Below are positions 8,324 through 16,237 of a DNA stretch of 36,472 nt, piece by piece; within the stretch, counting starts at the first letter, position 1; each line of letters starts with the position of its first letter. This stretch comes from Pleurocapsa minor HA4230-MV1. Its GTDB lineage: Bacteria > Cyanobacteriota > Cyanobacteriia > Cyanobacteriales > Xenococcaceae. Location: positions 1 to 36,472 of the forward strand of contig JAHHHZ010000008.1 in assembly GCA_019359095.1 (NCBI GenBank), read 5' to 3'. The notes beneath the pieces are model-generated. The model ran no database searches, was not told the origin of the DNA, and saw only the letters and a list, made by a program, of their open reading frames with translations. A program made the translations under genes and the position numbers.

Positions 8324-8857
8324 ATGGCTATTAATAACAAAAAAACATTCATATTTTTGACGACAACTATCGGCTTAAATTTAATAATTTGGCTCAATTT
8401 TGTCTATACTTTTCCAGTTTTAGCCCAACCAGTAAATTGTACTAATTATGGGGCAAATCCCAATACAAAAAACCCAAAATGTTTTAGTGTAACTGGATCA
8501 AATAATTATCGAGGCACTGACAGTAACCAGATCTCATTAGAACAGGCTTTCGCAGGGCAGAAAAGCAACATTCAAGTTCAAGGGACAGGAAGAGTAATTA
8601 AACTGCTGCCAGACGATCTTGATGGAGGCAGACATCAAAGGTTTATCCTTAAATTGGCTTCTGGTCAAACCTTATTAATAGCTCATAATATCGATTTAGC
8701 TCCAAGAATTAGTTTGCTTCACCTAGGGGATTTAGTATCTTTTTTTGGTGAATATGAATGGAATTCTCAAGGTGGTGTAATACATTGGACTCATCGAGAT
8801 CCTAACGGTAGACATATTGGAGGTTGGATCAAACATGCTGGCAAAATATACCAGTAA
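8324..8857 (+). CDS. Secreted DUF3465 protein
   Basis: A 177-residue protein with an N-terminal signal peptide (hydrophobic 9-30, likely cleavage after PVLAQ near residue 35). The mature part has the DUF3465 pattern: QGTGRVIKLLPDDLDGGRHQ, LLIAHNIDLAPRI, GDLVSFFGEYEWN and GGVIHWTHRDPNGRHIGGWI. The many conserved His and Asp residues hint at a metal or nucleic-acid-binding OB-like fold, but no function is established that I know of. It begins 2 bp after the DUF91-type nuclease gene stop, an odd pairing of a cytoplasmic nuclease-like protein with an exported one. Confidence 0.85.
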   Translation: MAINNKKTFIFLTTTIGLNLIIWLNFVYTFPVLAQPVNCTNYGANPNTKNPKCFSVTGSNNYRGTDSNQISLEQAFAGQKSNIQVQGTGRVIKLLPDDLDGGRHQRFILKLASGQTLLIAHNIDLAPRISLLHLGDLVSFFGEYEWNSQGGVIHWTHRDPNGRHIGGWIKHAGKIYQ

Positions 8858-8871
8858 ACTACTTGTTAAGC

Positions 8872-8950
8872 GCGATTAGGCTCCCCTAAAGGATATGCGT
8901 AGCGGTATGCTTTAGCACTAGCTCCGCGTCGCGCCTAGCCTTCGGATCGC
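8872..8950. repeat. 79-bp HIP1-anchored interspersed repeat at the shc 3' end
   Basis: The element runs from GCGATTAGGCTCCCCTAAAG to the end CCTTCGGATCGC, and contains internal short inverted words (ATGCGTAGCGGTATGC; GCTCCGCGTCGCGCC). On the minus strand it encodes the last residues of squalene-hopene cyclase and its stop codon. Its ends resemble those of the 24-bp insert in cutA. Confidence 0.6.
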
Positions 8951-10843
8951 GCTATTTGCATATCTTGCTAATGTCTGGAGTGGGAAATATTGTTGATAGA
9001 GATGATATTTTAAATAGAAATGACAGGGAAAACCAGTGCCAGTGAACTGAGGTTCATCCCATGTGCCATCGGACTTTTGGGTATTGAGTAAATATTCTAT
9101 GCCACGCTCAACGGTTGCTTGTCCTGCAAAATTAGTACCTTCCATAGCTGCCATAATTCCTATTAATGCCCAAGAGGTTTGAGAAGCAGTACTAATGCCG
9201 ATACCCTTAAGACTTTTGTTGTCATAGCTAGCGCAGGTCTCACCCCAACCCCCATCAGCATTTTGACAGCTAACTAACCAAGCTGCACCTTTATTGATCT
9301 CTGTCTGATAACGAATTGGCGCTATTAAACTTAAAGCAGCCAAAACCCCGCTAGTACCGTAGATATAATTAACGCCCCAGCGTCCAAACCAACTACCGTC
9401 GGCTGATTGTTCTTTAATTAAATAGGCGATCGCTTTTTGCACCCGTACATCGTCCATCGAGAGATTACATTCTCCCAGCATTTCTAAAACCCTTGCCGTC
9501 ACGTCGGCAGTATTGGGGTCGATCATTGCTTTTAAGTCGCCGTAAGGAATCAGGTTGATCCAGTCCTGATCGTTATCTAGGTCGAAGGCTGCCCAACCTC
9601 CAGGTTTGCATTGCATGGATGTGATCCAGTTGAGACAACGAGCGATCGCCTGTTGTTTTTGTGCCTCATTAGGAAGTTTAATCTGAGATAGTCCCATTAC
9701 TACTACCGCTGAATCATCTAAATCGGGATAGAAGCGATTATCATATTCAAATGCCCAGCCACCAGGAGTTCCAGCTTTATTTTTGACCGCCCAGTCACCA
9801 TAATCTAAGATCTGCTTATCTAACAACCATTCTCCCGCCTTGACTAAAGCAGGATGATCGGCAGCAATTCCCGACTCAGCTAGAGCGCGTAAGCACCAAG
9901 CCGTATCCCACACAGGAGAAACGCAAGGTTGAACACGATAGCTATCTTCTGTCTCCAGGGAAAAGTTATCAACAGCCCTCAGACCTCTTTGTACCACAGG
10001 ATCGTTCACGTCATAATCCAAACTGCGTAGAGCAAGAAGAGAATTAAGCATCGCGGGAATAATTCCCCCCCAATCTCCCGTAGCTTCCTGTCTTTCTAAG
10101 ATCCACTTTTCCGCAGCAGCCAGACCTTCTTCACGTAACGGCACTACGTTGAAGTTTTCCGCTAGCTTAAAAACACCATCAAGCAGAACAAAAACATCTG
10201 TCCAATCATTGCTACGAGGTAATTCATAACGAACATTAGCAACTCCTTCGGTGTAGAGTTCATCAAGATTAATCGGTGTATCCAGCTTAAATATCGGCTT
10301 GCGATCGAAGACAATTAGGAGGGGAACAGTACTACTCCTTGCCCAGCTAGACATCTCGTAGATCGTGAAGGGAGATGCTTCAGGTAACAGCATGATCGAT
10401 GGCGGAATTGAGGGTAATCCTTGCCAGTCATAGCAGCCAATCAGTGCTAGGTGCATCTTCGTAAAAATTCTAGTTTTACTAATACCCCCCTGTTGCAGAA
10501 TAAATTTTTTCGCTTTAACTAAGACAGGATCTGTTGGCTCAACTCCCAATAAACGTAGCGCCATGTAAGCTTCCACCGTAGTCGAAAGCTCACCACCATC
10601 ACCGTAGTATAATTCCCAGCCACCATGTTGACGCTGTTGCGATCGCAAGTAAGTTTCTGCTTTGTCTAAAGGTCGTTGCTTGTCAGTCCCCCAAATCTTA
10701 TGTAACAGCACAACTTCTGCCGTAATAGTGACGTTAGATTCCAATTCGGCACACCAATAGCCAGCAGATTCTTGAATTGATAATAAATAATTTTGGCTAC
10801 GAGCGATCGCCTTTTGAACTCGATGCTGAATTGCTACTGTCAC
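8918..10843 (-). CDS. shc: Squalene-hopene cyclase
   Basis: The 641-residue class II triterpene cyclase converts squalene to hopene/hopanol for membrane hopanoids. The general-acid DxDD motif is in YPDLDDSAVVVMG (about residues 374-377). Several QW repeats are visible (QRQHGGWELYYGDGG, QEATGDWGG, GSWFGRWGVNYIYG, GGWGETCASY), as is the late TGTGFPCHFYLKYH. The start is a GTG at 10843, supported by an AGGAG nine bases upstream; no better ATG exists. The last eleven codons (ending AIRRLGATRS) and the stop lie in a repeat element, so the native C-terminus has been replaced. The enzyme core is complete. Confidence 0.97.
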   Translation of the reverse strand: MTVAIQHRVQKAIARSQNYLLSIQESAGYWCAELESNVTITAEVVLLHKIWGTDKQRPLDKAETYLRSQQRQHGGWELYYGDGGELSTTVEAYMALRLLGVEPTDPVLVKAKKFILQQGGISKTRIFTKMHLALIGCYDWQGLPSIPPSIMLLPEASPFTIYEMSSWARSSTVPLLIVFDRKPIFKLDTPINLDELYTEGVANVRYELPRSNDWTDVFVLLDGVFKLAENFNVVPLREEGLAAAEKWILERQEATGDWGGIIPAMLNSLLALRSLDYDVNDPVVQRGLRAVDNFSLETEDSYRVQPCVSPVWDTAWCLRALAESGIAADHPALVKAGEWLLDKQILDYGDWAVKNKAGTPGGWAFEYDNRFYPDLDDSAVVVMGLSQIKLPNEAQKQQAIARCLNWITSMQCKPGGWAAFDLDNDQDWINLIPYGDLKAMIDPNTADVTARVLEMLGECNLSMDDVRVQKAIAYLIKEQSADGSWFGRWGVNYIYGTSGVLAALSLIAPIRYQTEINKGAAWLVSCQNADGGWGETCASYDNKSLKGIGISTASQTSWALIGIMAAMEGTNFAGQATVERGIEYLLNTQKSDGTWDEPQFTGTGFPCHFYLKYHLYQQYFPLQTLARYANSAIRRLGATRS

Positions 10844-11132
10844 CTTAATTCACTCCTACTTAATCTAAGCTACTGGATTTTACAATCAACTTTTACTGAG
10901 TTAGGTTGATTTTTGTTACCTTGGTTCGCGATCGCCAACTTTATTAGTAAACTTTAAAATAAAAATACCTAGTCAATAAAACTAGTAAATAAAATAATTA
11001 TCGATCCGCTTTGAGCCTAACCTTAGTTAAAGTTAAAAAAATAAAAACTTAGATTTATTTTCCTGGCAACAGCTAAAACTTAGTTGATTTTCATCAATAA
11101 ATATCATTATTTCGATTGAGCGCCCAAAATAT
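10844..11132. other. Divergent spacer between shc and the SLH gene
   Basis: An AT-rich, 289-bp intergenic region that serves as promoter region for two divergent genes. It holds one near-HIP1 site and several A/T runs. I see no operator or riboswitch fold that I would defend. Confidence 0.4.
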
Positions 11133-12317
11133 ATGACAAATTCATCTCCTCCAGAATCACCAAATCCTATACCAGAACGTCGTAGAAGACCAGCAACAGG
11201 TGTAACTTTTGACGAAATGATCGCGATTATCGTGGCTTTTTCGACTATTGGTGCAATCTTATTTTGGGTTCTTGGTGGTAAAAACAACAAACTAGCGAGC
11301 AATCTTGGTTTGAATGGCAACAATGGTTGGCTAAGCTTGAATCAAACTACTGATACTGGTGCTGATACTAATTTAAGTGAGCAAGAGCTAGAAGCAGAAA
11401 ATCGTCGCTTAGTCGCCCAGATCAGGGAACAAGATACACCTGTGGTATATGTTCCTCCTAATCAGACAGTTAAGCTACCAGCCGAAGCCACCAAAGAAAC
11501 CATTTCCCTTGAGTCTGGCGCTAAACTAGTTCCTCTGACTGGACTAGCTACTGTGCCTGCATTAAGAAATAGACCTGCTAATATTCCTCCAGTTGCAACT
11601 AAAGATAATATTGCAGCTCAACCTCAAAGAAATATTCCAGCAACGGTGAAGCCAAAACCCAAAGTAGCCCCAAACAAGGAGCCTGTACAGAAGCCAGTAG
11701 CGGTTGCTCCAGTAATTAAAATGCCTCAAGATGTTGCTCCCGACTATTGGGCTTATTCTTTTATCAAGCAGATGAGAGACAAAAAATTAGTTCCTGAGCT
11801 AGCTGAAAACCAAGAGTTCAATCCAGATGTTTTAATCACTAGAGCAAGTATGGCAACTTTTGTTAGTCAGGCTTTTGAACAGCAGCCCGCAATCAGGAAT
11901 GTTAAGCGATTCAACGATGTCAGCAACAAAAATGAAATCGCTCAAGATATCGATCGAGCAGTACGTACTGGCTTTATGCAGGGCTACTCCGATCAAGAAT
12001 TTAAACCTTTGGAAAATATTTCTCGTTATCAGGTATTAGTTACTTTGGCGACAGGATTGGGTTTGCAGCCATCAAAAGATGCCGATCAAATTCTTCAGCA
12101 GTTTGGCGATCGCTCTAATATACCTGATTGGGCAAAACAACAGGTAGCAGCAGCAACGGAAGCTGGATTGGTAGTTAGCCCCCCCGGTGTTAAGAAAGGC
12201 TCTTTAGATCCACAAAGAGCAGCAACCAGAGCCGAAGTTGTAGCCATGATCCATCAAGCTTTGGTTAAAACTGGTAAACTTGAACCTATAGAGTCTGAAT
12301 ATATTGTTAAACCCTAG
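11133..12317 (+). CDS. Membrane-anchored protein with three S-layer homology (SLH) domains
   Basis: The 394-residue protein starts with a short cytoplasmic Pro-rich segment, then a transmembrane helix (about 30-50, MIAIIVAFSTIGAILFWVLG), a Pro/Lys-rich periplasmic linker (110-200) and three SLH-like modules. These are VAPDYWAYSFIKQMRDKKLV (about 203-255), FNDVSNKNEIAQDIDRAVRT (about 267-312) and FGDRSNIPDWAKQQVAAATE (about 325-390). SLH domains bind peptidoglycan-linked polysaccharide, so the protein probably bridges the inner membrane and the cell wall. It is not a porin because no beta-barrel follows. A strong terminator lies downstream, so it is likely monocistronic. Confidence 0.88.
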   Translation: MTNSSPPESPNPIPERRRRPATGVTFDEMIAIIVAFSTIGAILFWVLGGKNNKLASNLGLNGNNGWLSLNQTTDTGADTNLSEQELEAENRRLVAQIREQDTPVVYVPPNQTVKLPAEATKETISLESGAKLVPLTGLATVPALRNRPANIPPVATKDNIAAQPQRNIPATVKPKPKVAPNKEPVQKPVAVAPVIKMPQDVAPDYWAYSFIKQMRDKKLVPELAENQEFNPDVLITRASMATFVSQAFEQQPAIRNVKRFNDVSNKNEIAQDIDRAVRTGFMQGYSDQEFKPLENISRYQVLVTLATGLGLQPSKDADQILQQFGDRSNIPDWAKQQVAAATEAGLVVSPPGVKKGSLDPQRAATRAEVVAMIHQALVKTGKLEPIESEYIVKP

Positions 12318-12427
12318 AAATAGAAATATTTTAGCTATTTACTAATTAACGCTCAAAGAACATTTTAGAAACTGTTTCCAGCAGTCATTTAATTTCAGAC
12401 AAAAAGTAATTTTGGTAATTTGTAGCC

Positions 12428-12460
12428 AAAACCCCTAGATTAATCTATGGGGTTTTTTGT
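12428..12460 (+). terminator. Rho-independent terminator after the SLH gene
   Basis: AAAACCCC-TAGAT and ATCTA-TGGGGTTTT form a nearly perfect stem with a single bulged base, followed by TTTTTTG. Confidence 0.85.
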
Positions 12461-12514
12461 TGCCTGAGTCACAGATTACTCCGTCGTCTTAATTCTATAC
12501 AGGTTAATCATCTT

Positions 12515-13378
12515 ATGTCTGCTCCTCCAATTCAATGGTATCCAGGACATATTGCTAAAGCAGAAAGGCAATTAAAAGAACAGCTAAAAAAAGTAGATGT
12601 AGTCTTGGAGATCCTCGATGCGAGAATTCCGCTGGCTTCCCATCATCCCCAAATAGATAGCTGGATTGGCACTAAACCGAGAATTACGGTGCTAAATCGC
12701 GAGGATATGATTCCCGAAGCTGCAAAACAGGCGTGGTTGCGTTGGTTTCAATCTCACTCAGAACAACTATATTTGACCAACGCCAAACAAGGGAAAGGGA
12801 TCGACGCAATTAAAAGTGCTGCTCAAAAAACAGGAGTAGCGATGAATCAACGTCGAAGCGATCGCGGGATGCGTCCTCGTCCTGTAAGAGCCGTAGTAAT
12901 TGGCTTTCCCAACGTTGGTAAGTCAGCATTAATTAACCGTTTGGTCGGCAAAAAAATCGTGGTGAGTGAGCGTCGTGCAGGAGTAACTCGTCAGCTACGC
13001 TGGGTAAAAATATCTCCAGAGATTGAATTACTTGATGCTCCTGGAATTATTCCCTGGAGACTAGAAAATCAGCATGATGCTGTAAAATTAGCCATTTGTG
13101 AAGATATTGGTGAGGCATCCTATGATAATCAAGTTGTAGCCGCCGAAGCCATAGATTTACTAATTAATATTGGCTACGACCAAGTTTTAAAATCTCGGTT
13201 CAATTTTGAATTCAATCCTGCGGAAACTACAGGAGAATCATTTATTCAAGATGTGAGCGATCGCTCTTTTAAAGGAGACAAGGAAAGAGTGGCTCGTCAG
13301 ATCCTGTATGATTTTCGGACAGGAAATATGGGTAAGATTCCCCTGGAGTTACCGCCACCTTCAAAAGTCAAAAGTTAA
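12515..13378 (+). CDS. rbgA: Ribosome biogenesis GTPase YlqF/RbgA
   Basis: A 287-residue circularly permuted GTPase that assists maturation of the 50S subunit. The G motifs appear in permuted order: G4-like NRED (about 61-64), then G1 GFPNVGKSALINR (about 129-141), then G3 DAPG (about 173-176). The N-terminal IQWYPGHIAKAERQL and DARIPLASHHP are family signatures. The C-terminal helical ANTAR-like domain ends in SKVKS, and those codons are part of a TCAAAAG heptamer repeat that runs through the stop. Length and motifs indicate a functional enzyme. Confidence 0.95.
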   Translation: MSAPPIQWYPGHIAKAERQLKEQLKKVDVVLEILDARIPLASHHPQIDSWIGTKPRITVLNREDMIPEAAKQAWLRWFQSHSEQLYLTNAKQGKGIDAIKSAAQKTGVAMNQRRSDRGMRPRPVRAVVIGFPNVGKSALINRLVGKKIVVSERRAGVTRQLRWVKISPEIELLDAPGIIPWRLENQHDAVKLAICEDIGEASYDNQVVAAEAIDLLINIGYDQVLKSRFNFEFNPAETTGESFIQDVSDRSFKGDKERVARQILYDFRTGNMGKIPLELPPPSKVKS

Positions 13379-13388
13379 AAGTCAAAAG
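13361..13388. repeat. Tandem heptamer TCAAAAG, four copies, across the rbgA stop
   Basis: Units start at 13361, 13368, 13375 (TTAAAAG variant) and 13382. The array spans the last codons and stop of rbgA. This is a short tandemly repeated repetitive sequence (STRR) of the kind common in cyanobacteria. Confidence 0.8.
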
Positions 13389-13485
13389 TTTTACCTCTTT
13401 AGTGACGTGCTTATATTTAATTATTGAATGTGTTTTGTTTTGTTCGCCACTACTGGCGAGGCTTTAGACGACGAGTTTTATGTAG

Positions 13486-13803
13486 GTGATTTGGGTAGTG
13501 AAATATAAATATAGATGGTTGTTATTATTGTGGTTGATTTTTTGGCTAGGATGGGCGCCAATGGCTGATGCTGCTATGTGCCGCGATCGCTATGGACAAG
13601 AAGTGTGTATCCTGAAGTTGAAACGCAGTGCCAAAAACTATTGGGAATATCGCGCCAAAGTTAGCATTGATGGTGAACAGCAAAAGAACCCAGAAGTATA
13701 TAACTGTCGCGATCGCACTTTAACTCGTAAGGGTAAATATCCCATTCCTTTTAAATCAAATAGCCCAGGGGAATTAGTTTGTAGCCTGTTTCAAAAATCA
13801 TAA
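13486..13803 (+). CDS. Small secreted protein of unknown function
   Basis: A protein of about 105 residues with a GTG start and a strongly hydrophobic signal peptide (WLLLLWLIFWLGWAPMADAA), likely cleaved after ADAA. The mature part has four Cys (MCRDRYGQEVC, YNCRDR and LVCSLF), suggesting disulfides in the periplasm. A second in-frame GTG at 13498 is an alternative start. I do not recognise a family. Confidence 0.65.
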   Translation: MIWVVKYKYRWLLLLWLIFWLGWAPMADAAMCRDRYGQEVCILKLKRSAKNYWEYRAKVSIDGEQQKNPEVYNCRDRTLTRKGKYPIPFKSNSPGELVCSLFQKS

Positions 13804-13836
13804 AATGGTAATTAAATACATCAATTGAGAAAAGAA

Positions 13837-14424
13837 ATGGAAGCAGTTGCTATTCCCAAAGGATTTCGGGTAACTCCAGAACAATTTGAGCAGTTGGCTG
13901 ATGCCGAACAATTGGCACGCTTAGAGTTAACTGAGAATGGAGAATTAATTGTTATGAGTCCTACGGGTGGTACAGCAGGTAGAAAAAATCGCCGTCTAAC
14001 ACAACAAATGGGAATTTGGACGGACAGAAATGGTACGGGAGAAGCTTTTGACTCTTCTACAATTTTTGTATTGCCTAACGGTGCAAGAAGAAGTCCTGAT
14101 GTTAGCTGGATTAGATTAGAACGATGGAATCAATTGTCTCAAGTGCAACAAGACGGGTTTCCTCCGATTAGTCCCGATTTTGTCATTGAATTAGTAAGTC
14201 CAAGCGATCTAAAAAATCAGCGATATGAGGATTTACAAGCAAAGATGCAAGAGTATCTAGATAATGGAGTTCAGTTAGGCTGGTTAATTGAACCATCAGC
14301 GAAAACAGTAGAAATATATCGATCACGACAGCCAGTAGAAATATTAAATAATCCTCAATCTCTTTCGGGAGAAGATATCTTACCTGGGTTTACTTTAGAC
14401 TTAACTGAAATATTCACTACTTAA
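13837..14424 (+). CDS. Uma2-family (DUF820) PD-(D/E)XK protein
   Basis: About 195 residues from ATG 13837; a TTG at 13825 would add four residues. The Uma2 core is present: ELTENGELIVMSPTGGTAGR, then RRSPDVSWIRLERW, the central PDFVIELVSPSD, KMQEYLDNGVQLGWLIEP and a TVEIYR strand. Uma2 proteins are restriction-endonuclease-fold proteins present in many copies in cyanobacteria; most have no assigned substrate. It is not clearly linked to its neighbours. A second member of the family lies at 18590. Confidence 0.9.
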   Translation: MEAVAIPKGFRVTPEQFEQLADAEQLARLELTENGELIVMSPTGGTAGRKNRRLTQQMGIWTDRNGTGEAFDSSTIFVLPNGARRSPDVSWIRLERWNQLSQVQQDGFPPISPDFVIELVSPSDLKNQRYEDLQAKMQEYLDNGVQLGWLIEPSAKTVEIYRSRQPVEILNNPQSLSGEDILPGFTLDLTEIFTT

Positions 14425-14580
14425 TTGATGGCTATTATTTAACAAAAAGCTTAAAAGCTAACGGCTCAGAGCTTACCTCGAAGCGGTTTAATCAACTTCT
14501 CATTTTTTATCTTTCATCATTTGCCCCGTCGTATTGTATGCTGCCTCAAAGAGTTAATGATAAAAATAAATAATAAATAA

Positions 14581-15447
14581 ATGTTGATTAAAACAGATAA
14601 GATTCAGGCTGGAGAGTTCCAGTGGTTTTATCGTCAAACTGAAATAGCCAGCGATCGGCCTCGCGACATAGCTACGCAACGCACTCCCGTACTTTTTTTA
14701 CATGGTTTACCCGCCCATAGTTACACCTGGCAAAAATTAATGTCTCTTTTGGCAGCAGAGAATATTCCGAGCATTGCCCCAGACTGGATCGGTTCGGGAT
14801 TTTCGGCTAAACCTGACAAGCGAAATTTTGCTTATACTCCCGAAGCATTTTTAGCAGGCTTAAGCGAATTTATTGCCGCTATCAAGTTAGAAAAATTTTA
14901 TTTAGTTGTACAAGGATTTTTAGCCTCAGTCGGTATTCAGTATGCTCTGCAAAACCCTGAACAGATCGAGGGATTGATTATTCTCAACACACCAATTACG
15001 GCTGGGGTGAAGCTTCCTTGGTCAATGAAGCAAATGACTTTACCTGTAGTGGGAGACATGATGACTCAAGATCCTTTATTAGTTGATCGCACCCTGGAAA
15101 AAGGCAGTGGTTTTGTCATCGAAGACAAAGATCTAGATATTTTACGGAAACCGTTCTTGCAAAGTTCAGATGTTGGTCGAGCCTTAATGACAACCCTCAA
15201 AAAACTCCAGCTTGATATCGTAATCCCAGAAATAGCAACAGGCTTAAAGGATTGGTCAACACCAACCCTAATTATTTGGGGGGCGGCCGATACTTGGCTC
15301 GATGTTGACGATGTAAAGCAGTTAGCGATCGCTAATTCAGCCATTACTCTAGTTGAGTTGCCAACAGCTAAACATTATCCCCAAGAACATTGGACATCAG
15401 ACATTGCCAGTGAAATTGTGGAGTTTTTTCGTCGTAAAGTTTTTTAA
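14581..15447 (+). CDS. Alpha/beta-hydrolase fold protein lacking the nucleophile
   Basis: A 288-residue protein resembling haloalkane-dehalogenase-like hydrolases: oxyanion-region VLFLHGLPAHSYTW, APDWIGSGFSAKP, lid region, acid region WGAADTWLDVDD (about 233-244) and His in AKHYPQEHW (about 264-269). At the nucleophile elbow (about 108-115) the sequence is VVQGFLAS, where catalytic members have VVQDWGG or GxSxG. The Asp/Ser is therefore Gly. Activity as a classical hydrolase is doubtful, and a non-catalytic or altered role is possible. The N-terminal stretch ASDRPRDIATQRT is HIP1-like at DNA level and could be a small repeat insertion. Confidence 0.85.
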   Translation: MLIKTDKIQAGEFQWFYRQTEIASDRPRDIATQRTPVLFLHGLPAHSYTWQKLMSLLAAENIPSIAPDWIGSGFSAKPDKRNFAYTPEAFLAGLSEFIAAIKLEKFYLVVQGFLASVGIQYALQNPEQIEGLIILNTPITAGVKLPWSMKQMTLPVVGDMMTQDPLLVDRTLEKGSGFVIEDKDLDILRKPFLQSSDVGRALMTTLKKLQLDIVIPEIATGLKDWSTPTLIIWGAADTWLDVDDVKQLAIANSAITLVELPTAKHYPQEHWTSDIASEIVEFFRRKVF

Positions 15448-15499
15448 GATGCAGTTTTCCTGAGAAAATTAAACCAAAGTAATATTTGTTTTGAGCAAG

Positions 15500-16060
15500 A
15501 TGAAAATTTTTCGCCCTATTCTTTCACTAATATTGGTACTGGCTACAACTCTTTTGGTTAGCTGTGGTGCCCCTGCTGTTTCAACACCGCCAACTTATAC
15601 CCCTGAGAAGTTAGAAAAAATTAGCACTTATCGTATCCCTCTAGATATTGCTCGCCAGAGAATTCCCGAACTTGGTCAATCGATCGTCAACGAAGATTGG
15701 GTCAATGCTAATTCCTTTCTCCACGGGCCTCTGGGCTTAATTAGAAGAGACTTAACTTATCTCTCTAATGCTTTGCTTCCCGATGAGCAAGAACCAGCTT
15801 TAAATGTAGCTAAAGATATTTTTAAGCACTTGGAAAATATCGATGCTGCGGTCAGCGAAAAAAACTACACTGTAGCCATCAATCAGTATAAAGAAGTGGT
15901 ATCTGATTTGGATCTCTATAATAGTTTAATCCCTCAGACCAAAGAACCCGAACCTGCTAAACAAGCTATGAAAGAAGCTGAAAATACTTTTGCAGGAGTC
16001 AAAGCAGAAGTAGAAGAAACTATCGAGCAATTTATTCCTGATTTTAATGACAATGCTTAA
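15500..16060 (+). CDS. psbQ: Photosystem II extrinsic lipoprotein PsbQ
   Basis: About 186 residues from ATG 15500; an upstream TTG at 15491 would add MSK. It begins with a lipoprotein signal (hydrophobic 8-20) and lipobox LVSC, so Cys is lipidated and the protein is held at the lumenal face of the thylakoid. The mature part is a four-helix bundle (YRIPLDIARQRIPELGQSIV; WVNANSFLHGPLGLIRRDL) typical of cyanobacterial PsbQ, which stabilises the oxygen-evolving complex with PsbO, PsbU and PsbV. Length and motifs are normal. Confidence 0.92.
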   Translation: MKIFRPILSLILVLATTLLVSCGAPAVSTPPTYTPEKLEKISTYRIPLDIARQRIPELGQSIVNEDWVNANSFLHGPLGLIRRDLTYLSNALLPDEQEPALNVAKDIFKHLENIDAAVSEKNYTVAINQYKEVVSDLDLYNSLIPQTKEPEPAKQAMKEAENTFAGVKAEVEETIEQFIPDFNDNA

Positions 16061-16098
16061 AGTCATCCTGATTTACAGCGAATTTCAGTTGGATAGAA

Positions 16099-16126
16099 CC
16101 CATTACCCATTACCCATTACCCATTA
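16099..16126. repeat. Tandem heptamer CCCATTA, four copies
   Basis: Four exact CCCATTA units lie downstream of psbQ. It is a heptanucleotide STRR, non-coding and without the spacers of a CRISPR. Confidence 0.9.
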
Positions 16127-16183
16127 CTTCGATAAATTGATGTGTCTACTCAATTGAAAACTGCTGTAAATCTCAGCTATTTG

Positions 16184-16208
16184 GGCTTGGCACTGCCGAG
16201 CCTTTTTT
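16184..16208 (+). terminator. Rho-independent terminator downstream of psbQ
   Basis: GGCTTGGC-ACT-GCCGAGCC forms an 8-bp stem (one G-T pair) with a 3-base loop, followed by TTTTTT. It lies 124 bp after psbQ and just before the oxidoreductase gene. Confidence 0.85.
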
Positions 16209-16237
16209 AGTCAGTAATTAGCAGGGTAAAAATAGAG

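Noticed and set aside
16099-16126. Possible CRISPR array
   Set aside because: The four CCCATTA units are contiguous with no spacers, so this is a short tandem repeat.
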